Assembly: GCF_900099965.1 (NCBI RefSeq)
Contig: NZ_FNDJ01000041.1
Coordinates: forward strand, 21,495-85,494
Length of the DNA stretch: 64,000 nucleotides
Source of the DNA: Nonomuraea jiangxiensis
GTDB taxonomy: Bacteria; Actinomycetota; Actinomycetes; Streptosporangiales; Streptosporangiaceae
Direction of reading: 5' to 3'
Shown: positions 8,038 through 16,590 of the stretch, piece after piece
Numbering within the stretch: the first letter of the stretch is position 1
Layout: every line of letters starts with the position of its first letter
Position numbers and translations under genes: made by a program
Notes under the pieces: model-generated
Databases searched by the model: none
The model's input: the letters and a program-made list of their open reading frames with translations, nothing else
Told to the model about the DNA's origin: nothing

Positions 8038-10860
8038 ATGCGCTTCCAGATCCTCGGGCCCACCACCGCGCTGGACGAGGCGGGAGAGCCGGTCATGCTC
8101 GGCGGTCCCCGGGTCCGTGCCCTGCTGACGTTGCTCGCCCTGCACGCCGGCCACGTCGTCGGCGCGGAGCAGCTCGTGGACGGCATGTACGGCGAGCGGC
8201 CCCCCGAGGGCCTGGCCAACGCGCTGCAGTCGCAGGTGTCCAGGCTGCGCCGGGTGCTGGGCCGGGACCTGGTGGAGTTCCACCCGGCCGGATACCGGCT
8301 GGTCGCCGACCCGCAGGACGTGGACGCGCACAGGTTCGAGCTGCTGGCGCGGTCGGGCCGGGAGGCGCTGGCCGGCGGAGACCCCGGCCGGGCCGCCGTC
8401 GTTTTGCGCGAGGCGCTGGAGCTGTGGCGGGGCGCGCCGCTCGCCGACGCCCCGCAGGCCGAGGCCGCCGCCGCGGCGCTGGCGGAGCTGCGGCTGGCCG
8501 CCACCGAGGACCGGGTGCAGGCGGACCTCGACCTGGGCAGGCACCGCGAGCTGGTGGCCGAGCTGAGCCAGCTCACCACCGCGCACCCGCTGCGCGAGCG
8601 GCTGCGGGCCCAGCTCATGCGCGCCCTTTACGGCAGCGGCCGCCAGGCGGAGGCGCTGACCGTCTACGAAGAGGCCAGAAAGCTGCTGGACGAGGAGCTG
8701 GGTGTCGAACCGGGCGCCGAGCTGGCCGCCGCGCACCTGGCCGTGCTGCGGGCCGACCCGGCGCTCGGTGCCTCCGCGACCCCCGCCGGGCCGCGATCCA
8801 GGCAGGGGCTGCGGGCCCAGCTCACCAGCTTCGTCGGCCGGTCGGAGGAGCTGGCGCAGGTGGGCGAGCGGTTGCTGACCAGCAGGCTCGTCACGCTGAT
8901 CGGCCCGGGCGGCGCGGGCAAGACGCGGCTCGCGACCGAGGCGGCCGAGCAGGCGACGGGCGATGTGTGCATCGTGCCGCTCGCGCCGGTCTCCGACGCC
9001 GCCGACGTGCCGCGGGCGGTGCTGGCCGCGCTCGACATCCGCGACGCCCTGCTGTACATCCGCGACCGGCCCACGCTGGACCCGGTCGCCAGGCTCGTCA
9101 CCGCGCTCACCGACCGCAAGCTGCTGCTGGTCCTGGACAACTGCGAGCATCTCGTCGCGGCCACCGCCGAGCTGACCGACCTGCTGCTGGCCTCCTGCCC
9201 TGACCTGCGGGTCCTGGTGACCGGACGGGAGGCGCTCGGCATCACCGGCGAGTCCATCCTGCCGGTGGCGCCGCTGCGGCTGCCGCCGCCGGAGGCGGGC
9301 GACCCGCTGACCTATCCCGCCATCCGGCTGTTCGCCGACCGGGCCGCCGCCGTACGGCCGGGCTTCGTGGTCGACGCGGGCAACGCGGCCCAGGTGACGC
9401 ACATCTGCCGGGCGCTCGACGGGCTGCCGCTGGCCATCGAGCTGGCCGCGGCGCGGCTGCGTACGTTGTCGCTGTCCGACATCGCGGCCCGCCTGGACGA
9501 CCGGTTCAGGCTGCTGACGCGCGGCAGCCGGACGGCGCTGCCCAGGCACCAGACGCTGCACGCGGTCGTCGCGTGGAGCTGGGACCTGCTGGACGAGGAC
9601 GAGCGGCGGCTGGCCGCCCGGCTGACGGTGTTCGTGGGCGGCGCGCGGCCCGAGGCGGCCGAGCGGGTGTGCGGGCTGCCGGAGGACGTGCTGTTCTCGC
9701 TGGCGGAGAAGTCGCTGGTGGAGGTCGTGGACGGGCGCTTCCGGATGCTGGAGACGATCCGGGCCTTCTGTGCCGAGCGGCTGGCGGACTCCGGCGAGGT
9801 GGCCGCGATCCGGGACGCGCACGCCGACTACTACCTCGATCTGGTGCTCACGGCCGACTCCTATCTGCGCACACGCGAGCAGGTGGAGTGGCTGGCCCGG
9901 CTCGACGACGAGAGCGACGACCTCAACGCGGCCCTGCGCTGGGTGACCGAGTCGGGACGGCTGGAGCTGGGGCTGCGGCTGGTGGCCTACAGCGCCTGCT
10001 ACTGGTGGATGCGCGGCCACCGCGTGACCAGCGCCAATCTGGCCTCCGAGCTGCTGGCCGCGCTGGGCGGGACCCGGTTCCCGCACCTGGACGAGGAGTT
10101 CGCCACGTGCGTGCTCGTCACCTGCTGGGCCGGCGAGGCCCACCACCGGCTCCAAGAACAGCTGGCCGAGGTGCGCGAGCTGCTGCCGCTGTCCTACATG
10201 CCGATGCGGGTGGAGTTCCTGATGATGCTGCTGGCCATGTTCACCGGGCCGCCCGACGACTTCGAGGACATCTACGGGGTCGTCGTGGACAGCATCCCGC
10301 AGCTTCCGCCCTGGCAGCAGGCGCTGGCCAGCAGCGGGGCGGGGTTCGTGCGGCAGGCCCTGGGGCAGTTCGACCTGGCGCGGGTCCATTTCGAGCAGGC
10401 CAGGGCCGCCTTCAGCGCCATCGGGGAGCGCTGGGGGCTGGTGCTGGTGGTGTCCGGGCTCGGCAGCCTGTATCAGGAGCAGGGCGACTACGGCCCCGCG
10501 TGCGCGCTGGCCGGCGAGGCGCTGGCCACGGCCCGGGAGCTGGGCGCCAAGACCGAGATCGCCGAGAGCCTGTGCCGCCGCGGCGACGCCCTGCAGGGCC
10601 TGGCCGACCGGGCGGCCGCGGGGGCCGACTACGCGCAGGCGGCGGAGCTGTCGCGGCGCAACGGCTCGACGGAGATGCTGGCCTGGGCACTGCTCGGCCT
10701 GGGCGAGGTGGCGCTGGCCGACGGTGACCTGGACCAGGCACGCACGTCGCTGACCCAGGCCCTGGAGGTGTGCCCCAGCAGCTGGTACAGCGCCCACTCC
10801 ACCCGCCGGCGCATCGACGAGGGGCTGACCACGCTCGACCGCCTGGCCCAGGAGCGGTAG
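8038..10860 (+). CDS. SARP/AfsR-type BTAD transcriptional regulator with NB-ARC-like ATPase and TPR domains
   Basis: This is a 940-residue multidomain activator. Residues 1-92 form an OmpR-like winged helix, and about 97-243 a BTAD domain ending in EEARKLLDEELGVEPGAEL. A STAND-type ATPase follows with Walker A GPGGAGKTR near residue 288 and Walker B LLLVLDNCEH near 361; the C-terminal part (about 590-930) has TPR-like helices. SARP regulators bind heptameric repeats with 11-bp periodicity and usually activate secondary-metabolite or export genes. Exactly such a repeat set starts within the last codons of this gene, in front of the exporter gene downstream, suggesting a direct target. The ATG at 8038 is preceded by a weak purine stretch. 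Confidence 0.88.
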   Translation: MRFQILGPTTALDEAGEPVMLGGPRVRALLTLLALHAGHVVGAEQLVDGMYGERPPEGLANALQSQVSRLRRVLGRDLVEFHPAGYRLVADPQDVDAHRFELLARSGREALAGGDPGRAAVVLREALELWRGAPLADAPQAEAAAAALAELRLAATEDRVQADLDLGRHRELVAELSQLTTAHPLRERLRAQLMRALYGSGRQAEALTVYEEARKLLDEELGVEPGAELAAAHLAVLRADPALGASATPAGPRSRQGLRAQLTSFVGRSEELAQVGERLLTSRLVTLIGPGGAGKTRLATEAAEQATGDVCIVPLAPVSDAADVPRAVLAALDIRDALLYIRDRPTLDPVARLVTALTDRKLLLVLDNCEHLVAATAELTDLLLASCPDLRVLVTGREALGITGESILPVAPLRLPPPEAGDPLTYPAIRLFADRAAAVRPGFVVDAGNAAQVTHICRALDGLPLAIELAAARLRTLSLSDIAARLDDRFRLLTRGSRTALPRHQTLHAVVAWSWDLLDEDERRLAARLTVFVGGARPEAAERVCGLPEDVLFSLAEKSLVEVVDGRFRMLETIRAFCAERLADSGEVAAIRDAHADYYLDLVLTADSYLRTREQVEWLARLDDESDDLNAALRWVTESGRLELGLRLVAYSACYWWMRGHRVTSANLASELLAALGGTRFPHLDEEFATCVLVTCWAGEAHHRLQEQLAEVRELLPLSYMPMRVEFLMMLLAMFTGPPDDFEDIYGVVVDSIPQLPPWQQALASSGAGFVRQALGQFDLARVHFEQARAAFSAIGERWGLVLVVSGLGSLYQEQGDYGPACALAGEALATARELGAKTEIAESLCRRGDALQGLADRAAAGADYAQAAELSRRNGSTEMLAWALLGLGEVALADGDLDQARTSLTQALEVCPSSWYSAHSTRRRIDEGLTTLDRLAQER

Positions 10861-10896
10861 GCGGATCGGTCAGCGAACGGTAGGCGAACCGTCAGC
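10856..10896 (+). promoter_or_regulatory. SARP-type operator: four heptamers with near-helical spacing
   Basis: Four related heptamers run GGTAGGC (10856), GGTCAGC (10868), GGTAGGC (10879) and CGTCAGC (10890). The last three are spaced exactly 11 bp apart by an identical GAAC linker; the first is 12 bp upstream. Direct heptamer repeats at 11-bp intervals are the known binding pattern of SARP wHTH domains, and the SARP gene ends inside the first heptamer. Confidence 0.7.
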
Positions 10897-10918
10897 CGCC
10901 CGCCCCAGAGTGAGCGGC

Positions 10919-12430
10919 ATGCAGAAGAAATGGACCTGCCTGGCCATCGCCTGCCTGGCCACCCTGCTCCTCTCGCTCGACCTGACGGTCCTGCACCTGG
11001 CCCTGCCGAGGCTGGTGACCGACCTCGGCGCGAGCTCCACGCAGTTGCTCTGGATCGGCGACATCTACGGCTTCGCGCTGGCCGGCCTGCTCGTCACCAT
11101 GGGCAACCTGGGCGACCGCATCGGCCGCAAGCGCCTGCTGCTGATCGGCGCGGCCGCGTTCGGCGCCGCCTCGGTGATCACCGCCTACGCGCCCAGTCCC
11201 GAGCTGCTGATCGCCGCCAGGGCGCTGCTCGGCGTGGCCGGCGCCACGATCATGCCGTCCACCCTGTCGATCATCCGCAACGTGTTCACCGAGCCCGGCG
11301 AGCGGACCGCGGCCATCGGCATCTGGAGCGGGATGAGCGCCGCCGGCTTCGCCGTCGGCCCGGTGGTCGGCGGCGTGCTGCTCGATCACTTCTGGTGGGG
11401 CTCGGTCTTCCTGATCAACGTGCCGATCATGGTGGTCGTGCTGGTCGGCGGAGCGCTGGTGCTGCCCGAGTCGCGCAACCCGCACGCGGGCCGGCTCGAC
11501 CTGACCAGCGTGGTGCTGTCCTTCGCCGGAATCGTGGCCGCCGTCTACGCCGTCAAGGAGGCCGCGCACAACGGCCTGGAGCACGCGGACGTGCTGGTGG
11601 CGGGCCTGGCCGGGGTGGCGATGCTGGGGCTGTTCGGGTGGCGGCAGACGCGGCTGGCCGAGCCGCTGATCGATGTGCGGCTGTTCAGGCTCAGGGCGTT
11701 CAGCGCCTCCATCTACACCAACCTGCTGGCGATCTTCGCGATGTCGGCCATGATGCTGATGTTCGCCTGGTATCTGCAGCTCGTGCTCGGCTGGTCGCCG
11801 CTGCAGGCGGGCCTGGCCCAGCTCCCCGGCGGACTGAGCGGCGCGGTGGGCGGCGTGCTGGCCGCCAAGCTCATCCACTTCCTGGGCAGGAACGGCGTGG
11901 TCGCGCTGGGCCTGGTCATGAACGCCGGCGCGTTCCTGTACTACAGCACCCTCGGGCCCGAGCTGAACTACCTCGTACTGCTGCCGGTCATGATCATCGG
12001 CGGCATGGGGGTCGGGTTCGCGTTCACCGTCAACAACGACAACGTGCTGGCCACGGCCCCCAAGGAGCGGGCGGGGGCGGCGGCCGCGGTGTCGGAGACC
12101 GCGTTCGAGCTGGGCGGGGCGCTCGGGATCGCGATCCTGGGCACCGTGCTCAACAGCGCCTACCAGGCGAACCTGGCGCTGCCCGCCGGGGTTCCGGGCG
12201 AGGCCGCACGGGAGTCGATCGCGGGCGCGGTGGGGACGGCCGCGACGCTGCCCCCCGAGCAGGCCGGCCCGCTGATCCAGGCGGCGCAGGCGGCCTTCAT
12301 CGAGGGCGTGCACCTCACCTCGCTCGTCACGGCGGGCGTGCTGGCGGTGGTGGCGGTGCTCGCGCTGGTGGGGCTGCGCGGGGTGCCGAAGGTCATTCCG
12401 GAGGAGGTCCTGGCCCGGGCCCACTCGTGA
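10919..12430 (+). CDS. MFS transporter, DHA2 (14-TMS) drug:proton antiporter
   Basis: The protein of about 503 residues has the 14-helix DHA2 layout. Motif A is GNLGDRIGRKRLLLIG, motif B is ARALLGVAGATIMPSTLSIIR, and motif C is GMSAAGFAVGPVVGGVL. Related proteins (SmvA, QacA, LfrA-like) export cationic or amphiphilic drugs in exchange for protons. The ATG at 10919 is the likely start; a GTG three codons upstream at 10910 is possible. The gene lies directly behind the SARP regulator and the heptamer operator, so its expression is probably SARP-controlled. No biosynthetic genes are adjacent, so it may confer self-protection from a product made elsewhere or respond to a foreign compound. Confidence 0.88.
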   Translation: MQKKWTCLAIACLATLLLSLDLTVLHLALPRLVTDLGASSTQLLWIGDIYGFALAGLLVTMGNLGDRIGRKRLLLIGAAAFGAASVITAYAPSPELLIAARALLGVAGATIMPSTLSIIRNVFTEPGERTAAIGIWSGMSAAGFAVGPVVGGVLLDHFWWGSVFLINVPIMVVVLVGGALVLPESRNPHAGRLDLTSVVLSFAGIVAAVYAVKEAAHNGLEHADVLVAGLAGVAMLGLFGWRQTRLAEPLIDVRLFRLRAFSASIYTNLLAIFAMSAMMLMFAWYLQLVLGWSPLQAGLAQLPGGLSGAVGGVLAAKLIHFLGRNGVVALGLVMNAGAFLYYSTLGPELNYLVLLPVMIIGGMGVGFAFTVNNDNVLATAPKERAGAAAAVSETAFELGGALGIAILGTVLNSAYQANLALPAGVPGEAARESIAGAVGTAATLPPEQAGPLIQAAQAAFIEGVHLTSLVTAGVLAVVAVLALVGLRGVPKVIPEEVLARAHS

Positions 12431-12449
12431 GGCCGGGGTCAGGCTCCTG

Positions 12450-13367
12450 TCAGGCGAAGGCGTGGGTCGGGCAGAGGCGGACGACGGTCGGGGAGAGGGA
12501 GTCGAGGCGGGCGCCGATCATGCGGGCGATGCCCTCGATCGTCGCCCTGCCCGTCCCCTCCTCCGGCTGTCCGTCCGTCTGCACCGACAGCAGCAGGTCG
12601 CGCCCCGGCCCGGCCACCCGTCCATAGCTGGTGACGGCCCACGTGCCGGACTCGAACGGGCGCCGAGTCCAGCCGTTCTTCAGCGCCACCCGGTCGACCG
12701 GCCGGGCGGCGGCGCTGACGCCCCACGCCTGGTCCCGCACCACCTGGCTCATCAGCCGCAGCACCAGCCGCCGATCGTGGACGCTCAGCCCCCTGCCGCC
12801 CTTGATGAGCACCTTCAGCAGCCGGACGCGGTCGGCGGGGCTGGTCCTGGTGCCGCCCCAGTGGTCGCCGGGCCCCGGTGTGGTCTCCTTCAGCCCCACC
12901 TGCCGGTAGAACTCGCTCATCGCCCCGCCCGCGCCGATCCGCGACCACAGGGCGTCCGCCGCCTTGTCCTCGCTCTTCTTGATCATGCGGGCCGCCAGGT
13001 CGAGCTCCTCCTTGCCGAGCGCGCCGGTACGCCGCTGCAGCAGCGCGGTCACGATGTCCACCTTGGCCCCGCCCGCGATGATCACGTCGCGTTCGTGCTC
13101 CCCCTGGGCCAGCCGCACCCCGGAGACCAGGTCCAGTGCGGCGTAGGCAACGTGTCCGGGGCGCCCGCTCACGTATCGGGCGAGGTCCTTCCCGAGGCGG
13201 GCCCGGGCCACCCGCCCGGCGTGGACGTGCGGATACTTCAGCAGGCAGCGCCCCACTTTGACCGGTGCCTTCACCGCGGCGGGCTCGACCGCCGCCTGAT
13301 CGGTGCCGCACCCCGCCACGAACGCCAGGGCCAGGCAGGCGCCCCAGGAAGTCCACCCAGCACGCAT
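12450..13367 (-). CDS. Lipoprotein with class A beta-lactamase-like fold, catalytic serine replaced
   Basis: This is a 305-residue secreted protein with a lipobox (LALAFVAGC; lipidated cysteine at about residue 20) and a serine-hydrolase/beta-lactamase2 domain. At the SxxK position, where relatives read A-S-x-x-K-V-D, this protein reads IAGGAKVDIVTALL, so the nucleophile is glycine while the lysine is kept. The SDN-like loop is KSEDKAADALW and the KTG-like strand is LKNGWTRRP. It is therefore probably a non-catalytic cell-surface binding protein derived from a hydrolase. The ATG at 13367 is preceded on its strand by an AGGGGG stretch and a strong 5' hairpin (13371-13401). Confidence 0.75.
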   Translation of the reverse strand: MRAGWTSWGACLALAFVAGCGTDQAAVEPAAVKAPVKVGRCLLKYPHVHAGRVARARLGKDLARYVSGRPGHVAYAALDLVSGVRLAQGEHERDVIIAGGAKVDIVTALLQRRTGALGKEELDLAARMIKKSEDKAADALWSRIGAGGAMSEFYRQVGLKETTPGPGDHWGGTRTSPADRVRLLKVLIKGGRGLSVHDRRLVLRLMSQVVRDQAWGVSAAARPVDRVALKNGWTRRPFESGTWAVTSYGRVAGPGRDLLLSVQTDGQPEEGTGRATIEGIARMIGARLDSLSPTVVRLCPTHAFA

Positions 13368-13370
13368 GCG

Positions 13371-13401
13371 CCAACCCCCTGCGATCTCAGCGGGGGGTTG
13401 G
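13371..13401 (-). promoter_or_regulatory. 5' leader hairpin of the beta-lactamase-like gene
   Basis: The nine-base arms CCAACCCCC and GGGGGTTGG flank a 13-base loop, ending four bases before the start codon at 13367. In the mRNA it would bury the ribosome binding site, so it could limit translation. No protein or ligand can be assigned. Confidence 0.45.
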
Positions 13402-13485
13402 TACGCATACTTCCCCTTTTTCCGGCTGCCCTCCCGGACCCGGTGCTTTCGTGGTCAGACCTTCATGACGACCTTGCCGACCGGG

Positions 13486-14358
13486 TCACAGGTGCTCGCG
13501 CAGGAAGTCCGCGGTCGCGTCCACGGCCTCGGTGACGTACGGCTCGCGGTCGTAGAGGTCGATGTGCTGCTTGGCGTCCACCCAGACGAGCCGCTTGGGC
13601 TGGTCGAGCCGGCGGAAGACCTCCTCGGCCCCCTCCGGCGAGCAGAACCGGTCGACGACCCCGTGCACGATCAGCGCCGGCTTGGGCGACAGGAAGTCCG
13701 CCCCCATCATGTTGTCCATCGTGATCAGCTCCCGCACGCTGGCCCTGGTCACGGAGTTCGACCAGGAGGGCGCGGCGCCCCGCCCGGTGCCGTAGTAGGC
13801 GTGGGGCTCCTCGCCCGGCATGGCGGCCTCGCCCCGTTCCGACACCGCGGGCATGTACTCGACCGGTCCGCCCCGGTCCTGCCGCTCCAGCACCTCGGCG
13901 AACGTCCGCAGCACGTCCGGGTAGTCCATTCCCGCCCGCATGGCATAGGGGTTGTTGTACGCCCCGGCGATCCCCACGAAGGCCCGCACCCGAGGCTCAA
14001 AAGCAGCAAATTTAAGGGCATATCCCCCACCGAGGCACACCCCGACCGCCCCGATGCGCTCCGCGTCCACCTCGGCCCGCCCCCGCAGGAACGACACCGC
14101 CGCCCGCAGATCCCGCAACTTGCCCTGCGGGTCCTCCTCGCACCGCGGCTCACCGCCCGACTCGCCCCAGTTGCGATGGTCGAAGGCCAGCGTCACGTAG
14201 CCGCGGGCGGCCAGCCGCTCCGCGTACAGCCCCGTGACCTGCTGGCGCACCCCGGTGAAGGGCCCGGTGAACACCAGCCCGGGCCACGGCCCCACCCCGT
14301 CCGGCACCCGCAGGTCACCGGCCAGGGTGAGGCCGTCCACAGCGAAATCAACTCTCAT
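13486..14358 (-). CDS. Alpha/beta hydrolase, dienelactone-hydrolase-like with Cys nucleophile
   Basis: This 290-residue alpha/beta-hydrolase has an oxyanion-hole region GLVFTGPFTGVRQQ and a nucleophile elbow GVCLGGGYAL, in which cysteine stands where most relatives have serine, as in dienelactone hydrolases. The acid is probably the aspartate in VHGVVDRFCSPE and the base the histidine in DAKQHIDLYD. A conserved DHRNWGESGG loop is typical of the YcjY/dienelactone-like group in actinomycetes. The substrate is unknown. The ATG at 14358 lies 15 bp from the stop of the PuuB-like gene upstream on the same strand, so it may be the last gene of the polyamine operon. Confidence 0.78.
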   Translation of the reverse strand: MRVDFAVDGLTLAGDLRVPDGVGPWPGLVFTGPFTGVRQQVTGLYAERLAARGYVTLAFDHRNWGESGGEPRCEEDPQGKLRDLRAAVSFLRGRAEVDAERIGAVGVCLGGGYALKFAAFEPRVRAFVGIAGAYNNPYAMRAGMDYPDVLRTFAEVLERQDRGGPVEYMPAVSERGEAAMPGEEPHAYYGTGRGAAPSWSNSVTRASVRELITMDNMMGADFLSPKPALIVHGVVDRFCSPEGAEEVFRRLDQPKRLVWVDAKQHIDLYDREPYVTEAVDATADFLREHL

Positions 14359-14373
14359 ACGCCCCAGTTTGCG

Positions 14374-15777
14374 TCACGAGTCGAATCCCAGGCCCATCCT
14401 GTCGAGAGTGCGCAGCCACAGGTTGCGCCGGCCCTGGTGCTCGTCGGCCTGGGCGATCGACCACCGGGTGACCTGGATGACACCGGAGCGCACCGGCTCC
14501 GGCGGGAAGGGGATCGGCTTCTCCTGCACCATCCGCAGCTCGGTACGCTCGGTCGGCCGGCCCGCGAGCAGGTCGAGCATGACGTTCGCGCCGAACCGGG
14601 TGGCGCCGACGCCCATGCCGGTGTAGCCGACGGCGTAGACCAGCCGCCCGCCGTGCGCCCGCCCGTAGAAGGCGCTGAACCGGCTGCAGGTGTCGATCAC
14701 GCCACCCCACCGGTGGCTGAACCGCACGGCGTCGAGCTGCGGGAAGGTGTCGTAGAAGTGCTCCGCGAGCGTGAGGAAGGTCTCGTCGCGCTGGTCGTAC
14801 TCGGGTCTGACGAGGCCGCCGTTGTAGTAGACGGCGTCGTAGCCGCCCCACAGGATGCGGTTGTCGTCGGTCAGCCGGTAGTAGTGGAAGCGGTTGGCCG
14901 AGTCGCCGACGCCCTGCCGGTTGTGCCAGCCCACCTCGGCGAGCTGGGCGTCGGTGAGCGGCTCGGTCATCAGCGCGTAGTCGTACACCGGGACCACGAA
15001 GTGCTTGAGGCGTCGCAGCAGCGGAGGGAACACTCCGGTGGCCAGCGCCACGTGCGGCGCGGAGACGGCGCCGAGCGGGGTGCGCAGGGTGATCGTGATC
15101 CCGTCGTCGTGGAGCGCGCGGACCGGGCTGCGCTCGTGGACCCGCACCCCGAGCCGCAGGCAGGCCTCGCGCAGCCCCCAGGCCAGCCGCGCCGGGTCGA
15201 GCATGGCGCAACCGCGGCGGTCCCACATGCCGCCCAGGTAGGTCGGCGAGTTCACCTCCGCCCGCACCTGCTCCCGGTCCAGCGGCACGTAGTCCAGCCC
15301 CAGGCCGGCGATCTGGCTCAGGTGCTCCTGCAGCGCGTCGAGCTGCCACTGCTCGGTGGCCACGTGCAGCTCGCCGGTGCGCTCGAACGAGCAGTCGACG
15401 CCGTAGCGCTCCAGCGTGCGCTCGATCTCGTCGAGGTTCTCCACTCCCATCTGCTCCAGCCGGGCGACCTCGTCCGGCCACCGCTCCAGCCCGTTGGCCA
15501 GGCCGTGGGTGAGCGTGGCCATGCAGAACCCGCCGTTGCGGCCGGTGGCCGCCCAGCCGATCCTGCGGCCTTCGAGCAGGACCACGTCCAGTGAGGGGTC
15601 ACGTTCCTTGGCCATCAGGGCGGTCCACAACCCCGAGAAGCCACCGCCGACCACGACCAGGTCGGCTCGGGTGCTGCGGTCGAGCCGCGGTCGCGGCTCG
15701 GGTCTGGCCGGGCTGTCCAGCCAGTACGGCTTGCGCTCCGCGTCAGCCAGCGCCTTCAGCGGATCCACACATTCCAC
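14374..15777 (-). CDS. FAD-dependent oxidoreductase, gamma-glutamylputrescine oxidase (PuuB)-like
   Basis: This 467-residue DAO-family flavoprotein has a dinucleotide-binding motif VVVGGGFSGLWTALMAKE near residues 41-58, followed by the FAD-contact segment GWAATGRNGGFC characteristic of PuuB/OrdL-like amine oxidases. The C-terminal GVGATRFGANVMLDLLAGR segment completes the flavin site. PuuB-type enzymes oxidise gamma-glutamyl-putrescine to the aldehyde, feeding an aldehyde dehydrogenase, and such a gene lies in the same operon. Neither a glutamate-polyamine ligase (PuuA) nor a PuuD-type hydrolase is present, so a direct polyamine or related amine is also possible. GTG at 15777 is taken as the start; GTG at 15768 is an alternative. 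Confidence 0.78.
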   Translation of the reverse strand: MECVDPLKALADAERKPYWLDSPARPEPRPRLDRSTRADLVVVGGGFSGLWTALMAKERDPSLDVVLLEGRRIGWAATGRNGGFCMATLTHGLANGLERWPDEVARLEQMGVENLDEIERTLERYGVDCSFERTGELHVATEQWQLDALQEHLSQIAGLGLDYVPLDREQVRAEVNSPTYLGGMWDRRGCAMLDPARLAWGLREACLRLGVRVHERSPVRALHDDGITITLRTPLGAVSAPHVALATGVFPPLLRRLKHFVVPVYDYALMTEPLTDAQLAEVGWHNRQGVGDSANRFHYYRLTDDNRILWGGYDAVYYNGGLVRPEYDQRDETFLTLAEHFYDTFPQLDAVRFSHRWGGVIDTCSRFSAFYGRAHGGRLVYAVGYTGMGVGATRFGANVMLDLLAGRPTERTELRMVQEKPIPFPPEPVRSGVIQVTRWSIAQADEHQGRRNLWLRTLDRMGLGFDS

Positions 15778-15804
15778 TTCCCTACGAAGTCATAGTGGTT
15801 CTCA

Positions 15805-16590
15805 TCAGTTACGGCGCCGCGCCGCCACCGCGTTGGCGATCGCGATCAGCACGCCCACGCCGAAGATCAGCGTACCCATGACGTTGACCTGCGGTGGGAT
15901 TCCCGTCTTGACGGCCCCGACGATCCACAGCGGGAACGTGACGGTCGAGCCGTTGACGAAGCTCGTGACCACGTAGTCGTCGATGGACAGCGCGAACGAC
16001 AACATCGCGCCCGCCAGCACGCCCGGCATGATCGACGGCAGCGTTACCTGCCGGAACGTGCCCCAGGCGGTGGCCCCCAGGTCCCTGGCCGCCTCCTCCA
16101 GCGACGGGTCCAGCGTGACGACCCGTGCCCGCACCGTCACCACCACGAACGACAACGAGAACAGCACGTGCGAGACGATGATCGTGTTGGCGTCGCGCGG
16201 CACGCTGCCGGAGACGAACAGCGACAGCAGCGACGCGCCCATGACCAGCTCGGGCGTGGAGATGGCCGCGAAGACCAGGAAGTTCGTGACTCCCTTGCCG
16301 CGGAAGCGGTGCCGCCCGAGCGCCAGCCCGAGCATGGTGCCGATCACCACCGTGATGACGGTGCTGATCAGGGCGATCACCAGCGAGTTGCGCAGCGCCA
16401 CGGTCAGGTCGGAGATGTCGAACAGCTCCGCGTACCACCGCAGCGTGAAGCCCTGCCAGGAGGTGTTCGACTTGCTCTGCTTGTCGTTGAAGCCGAACAG
16501 GATCATCACGGCGATCGGCGACGACAGCCAGACGATGACCAACCAGGTGTAGATGTGCAGCAGCCGGTCGCCGACCCTGATGCCCCTCAT
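15805..16590 (-). CDS. potC: Polyamine-type ABC transporter permease (PotC-like)
   Basis: This 261-residue inner-membrane permease has about six helices and the EAA loop EEAARDLGATAWGTFRQVTLP, which contacts the ATPase. WLSSPIAVMILFGFN near the N-terminus is typical of PotC/PotI-type permeases. Its ATG overlaps the stop of the PotB-like gene by four bases, so translation is coupled. With PotB-, PotD- and PotA-like partners it forms a complete spermidine/putrescine-type importer. The substrate call is family-based; gamma-aminobutyrate or other amines are possible. Confidence 0.82.
   Translation of the reverse strand: MRGIRVGDRLLHIYTWLVIVWLSSPIAVMILFGFNDKQSKSNTSWQGFTLRWYAELFDISDLTVALRNSLVIALISTVITVVIGTMLGLALGRHRFRGKGVTNFLVFAAISTPELVMGASLLSLFVSGSVPRDANTIIVSHVLFSLSFVVVTVRARVVTLDPSLEEAARDLGATAWGTFRQVTLPSIMPGVLAGAMLSFALSIDDYVVTSFVNGSTVTFPLWIVGAVKTGIPPQVNVMGTLIFGVGVLIAIANAVAARRRN

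Noticed and set aside
7957..10797. 946-residue minus-strand open frame opposite the SARP gene, and similar long antisense frames elsewhere
   Set aside because: High-GC codon bias leaves antisense frames open. The sense strand has clear domains, while these translations are low-complexity Gly/Arg/Pro/Gln-rich.
8038..12430. Antibiotic biosynthesis cluster around the SARP regulator
   Set aside because: No PKS, NRPS, terpene or RiPP biosynthetic gene lies within 10 kb; only a regulator, an exporter and a degenerate P450-like gene are present.
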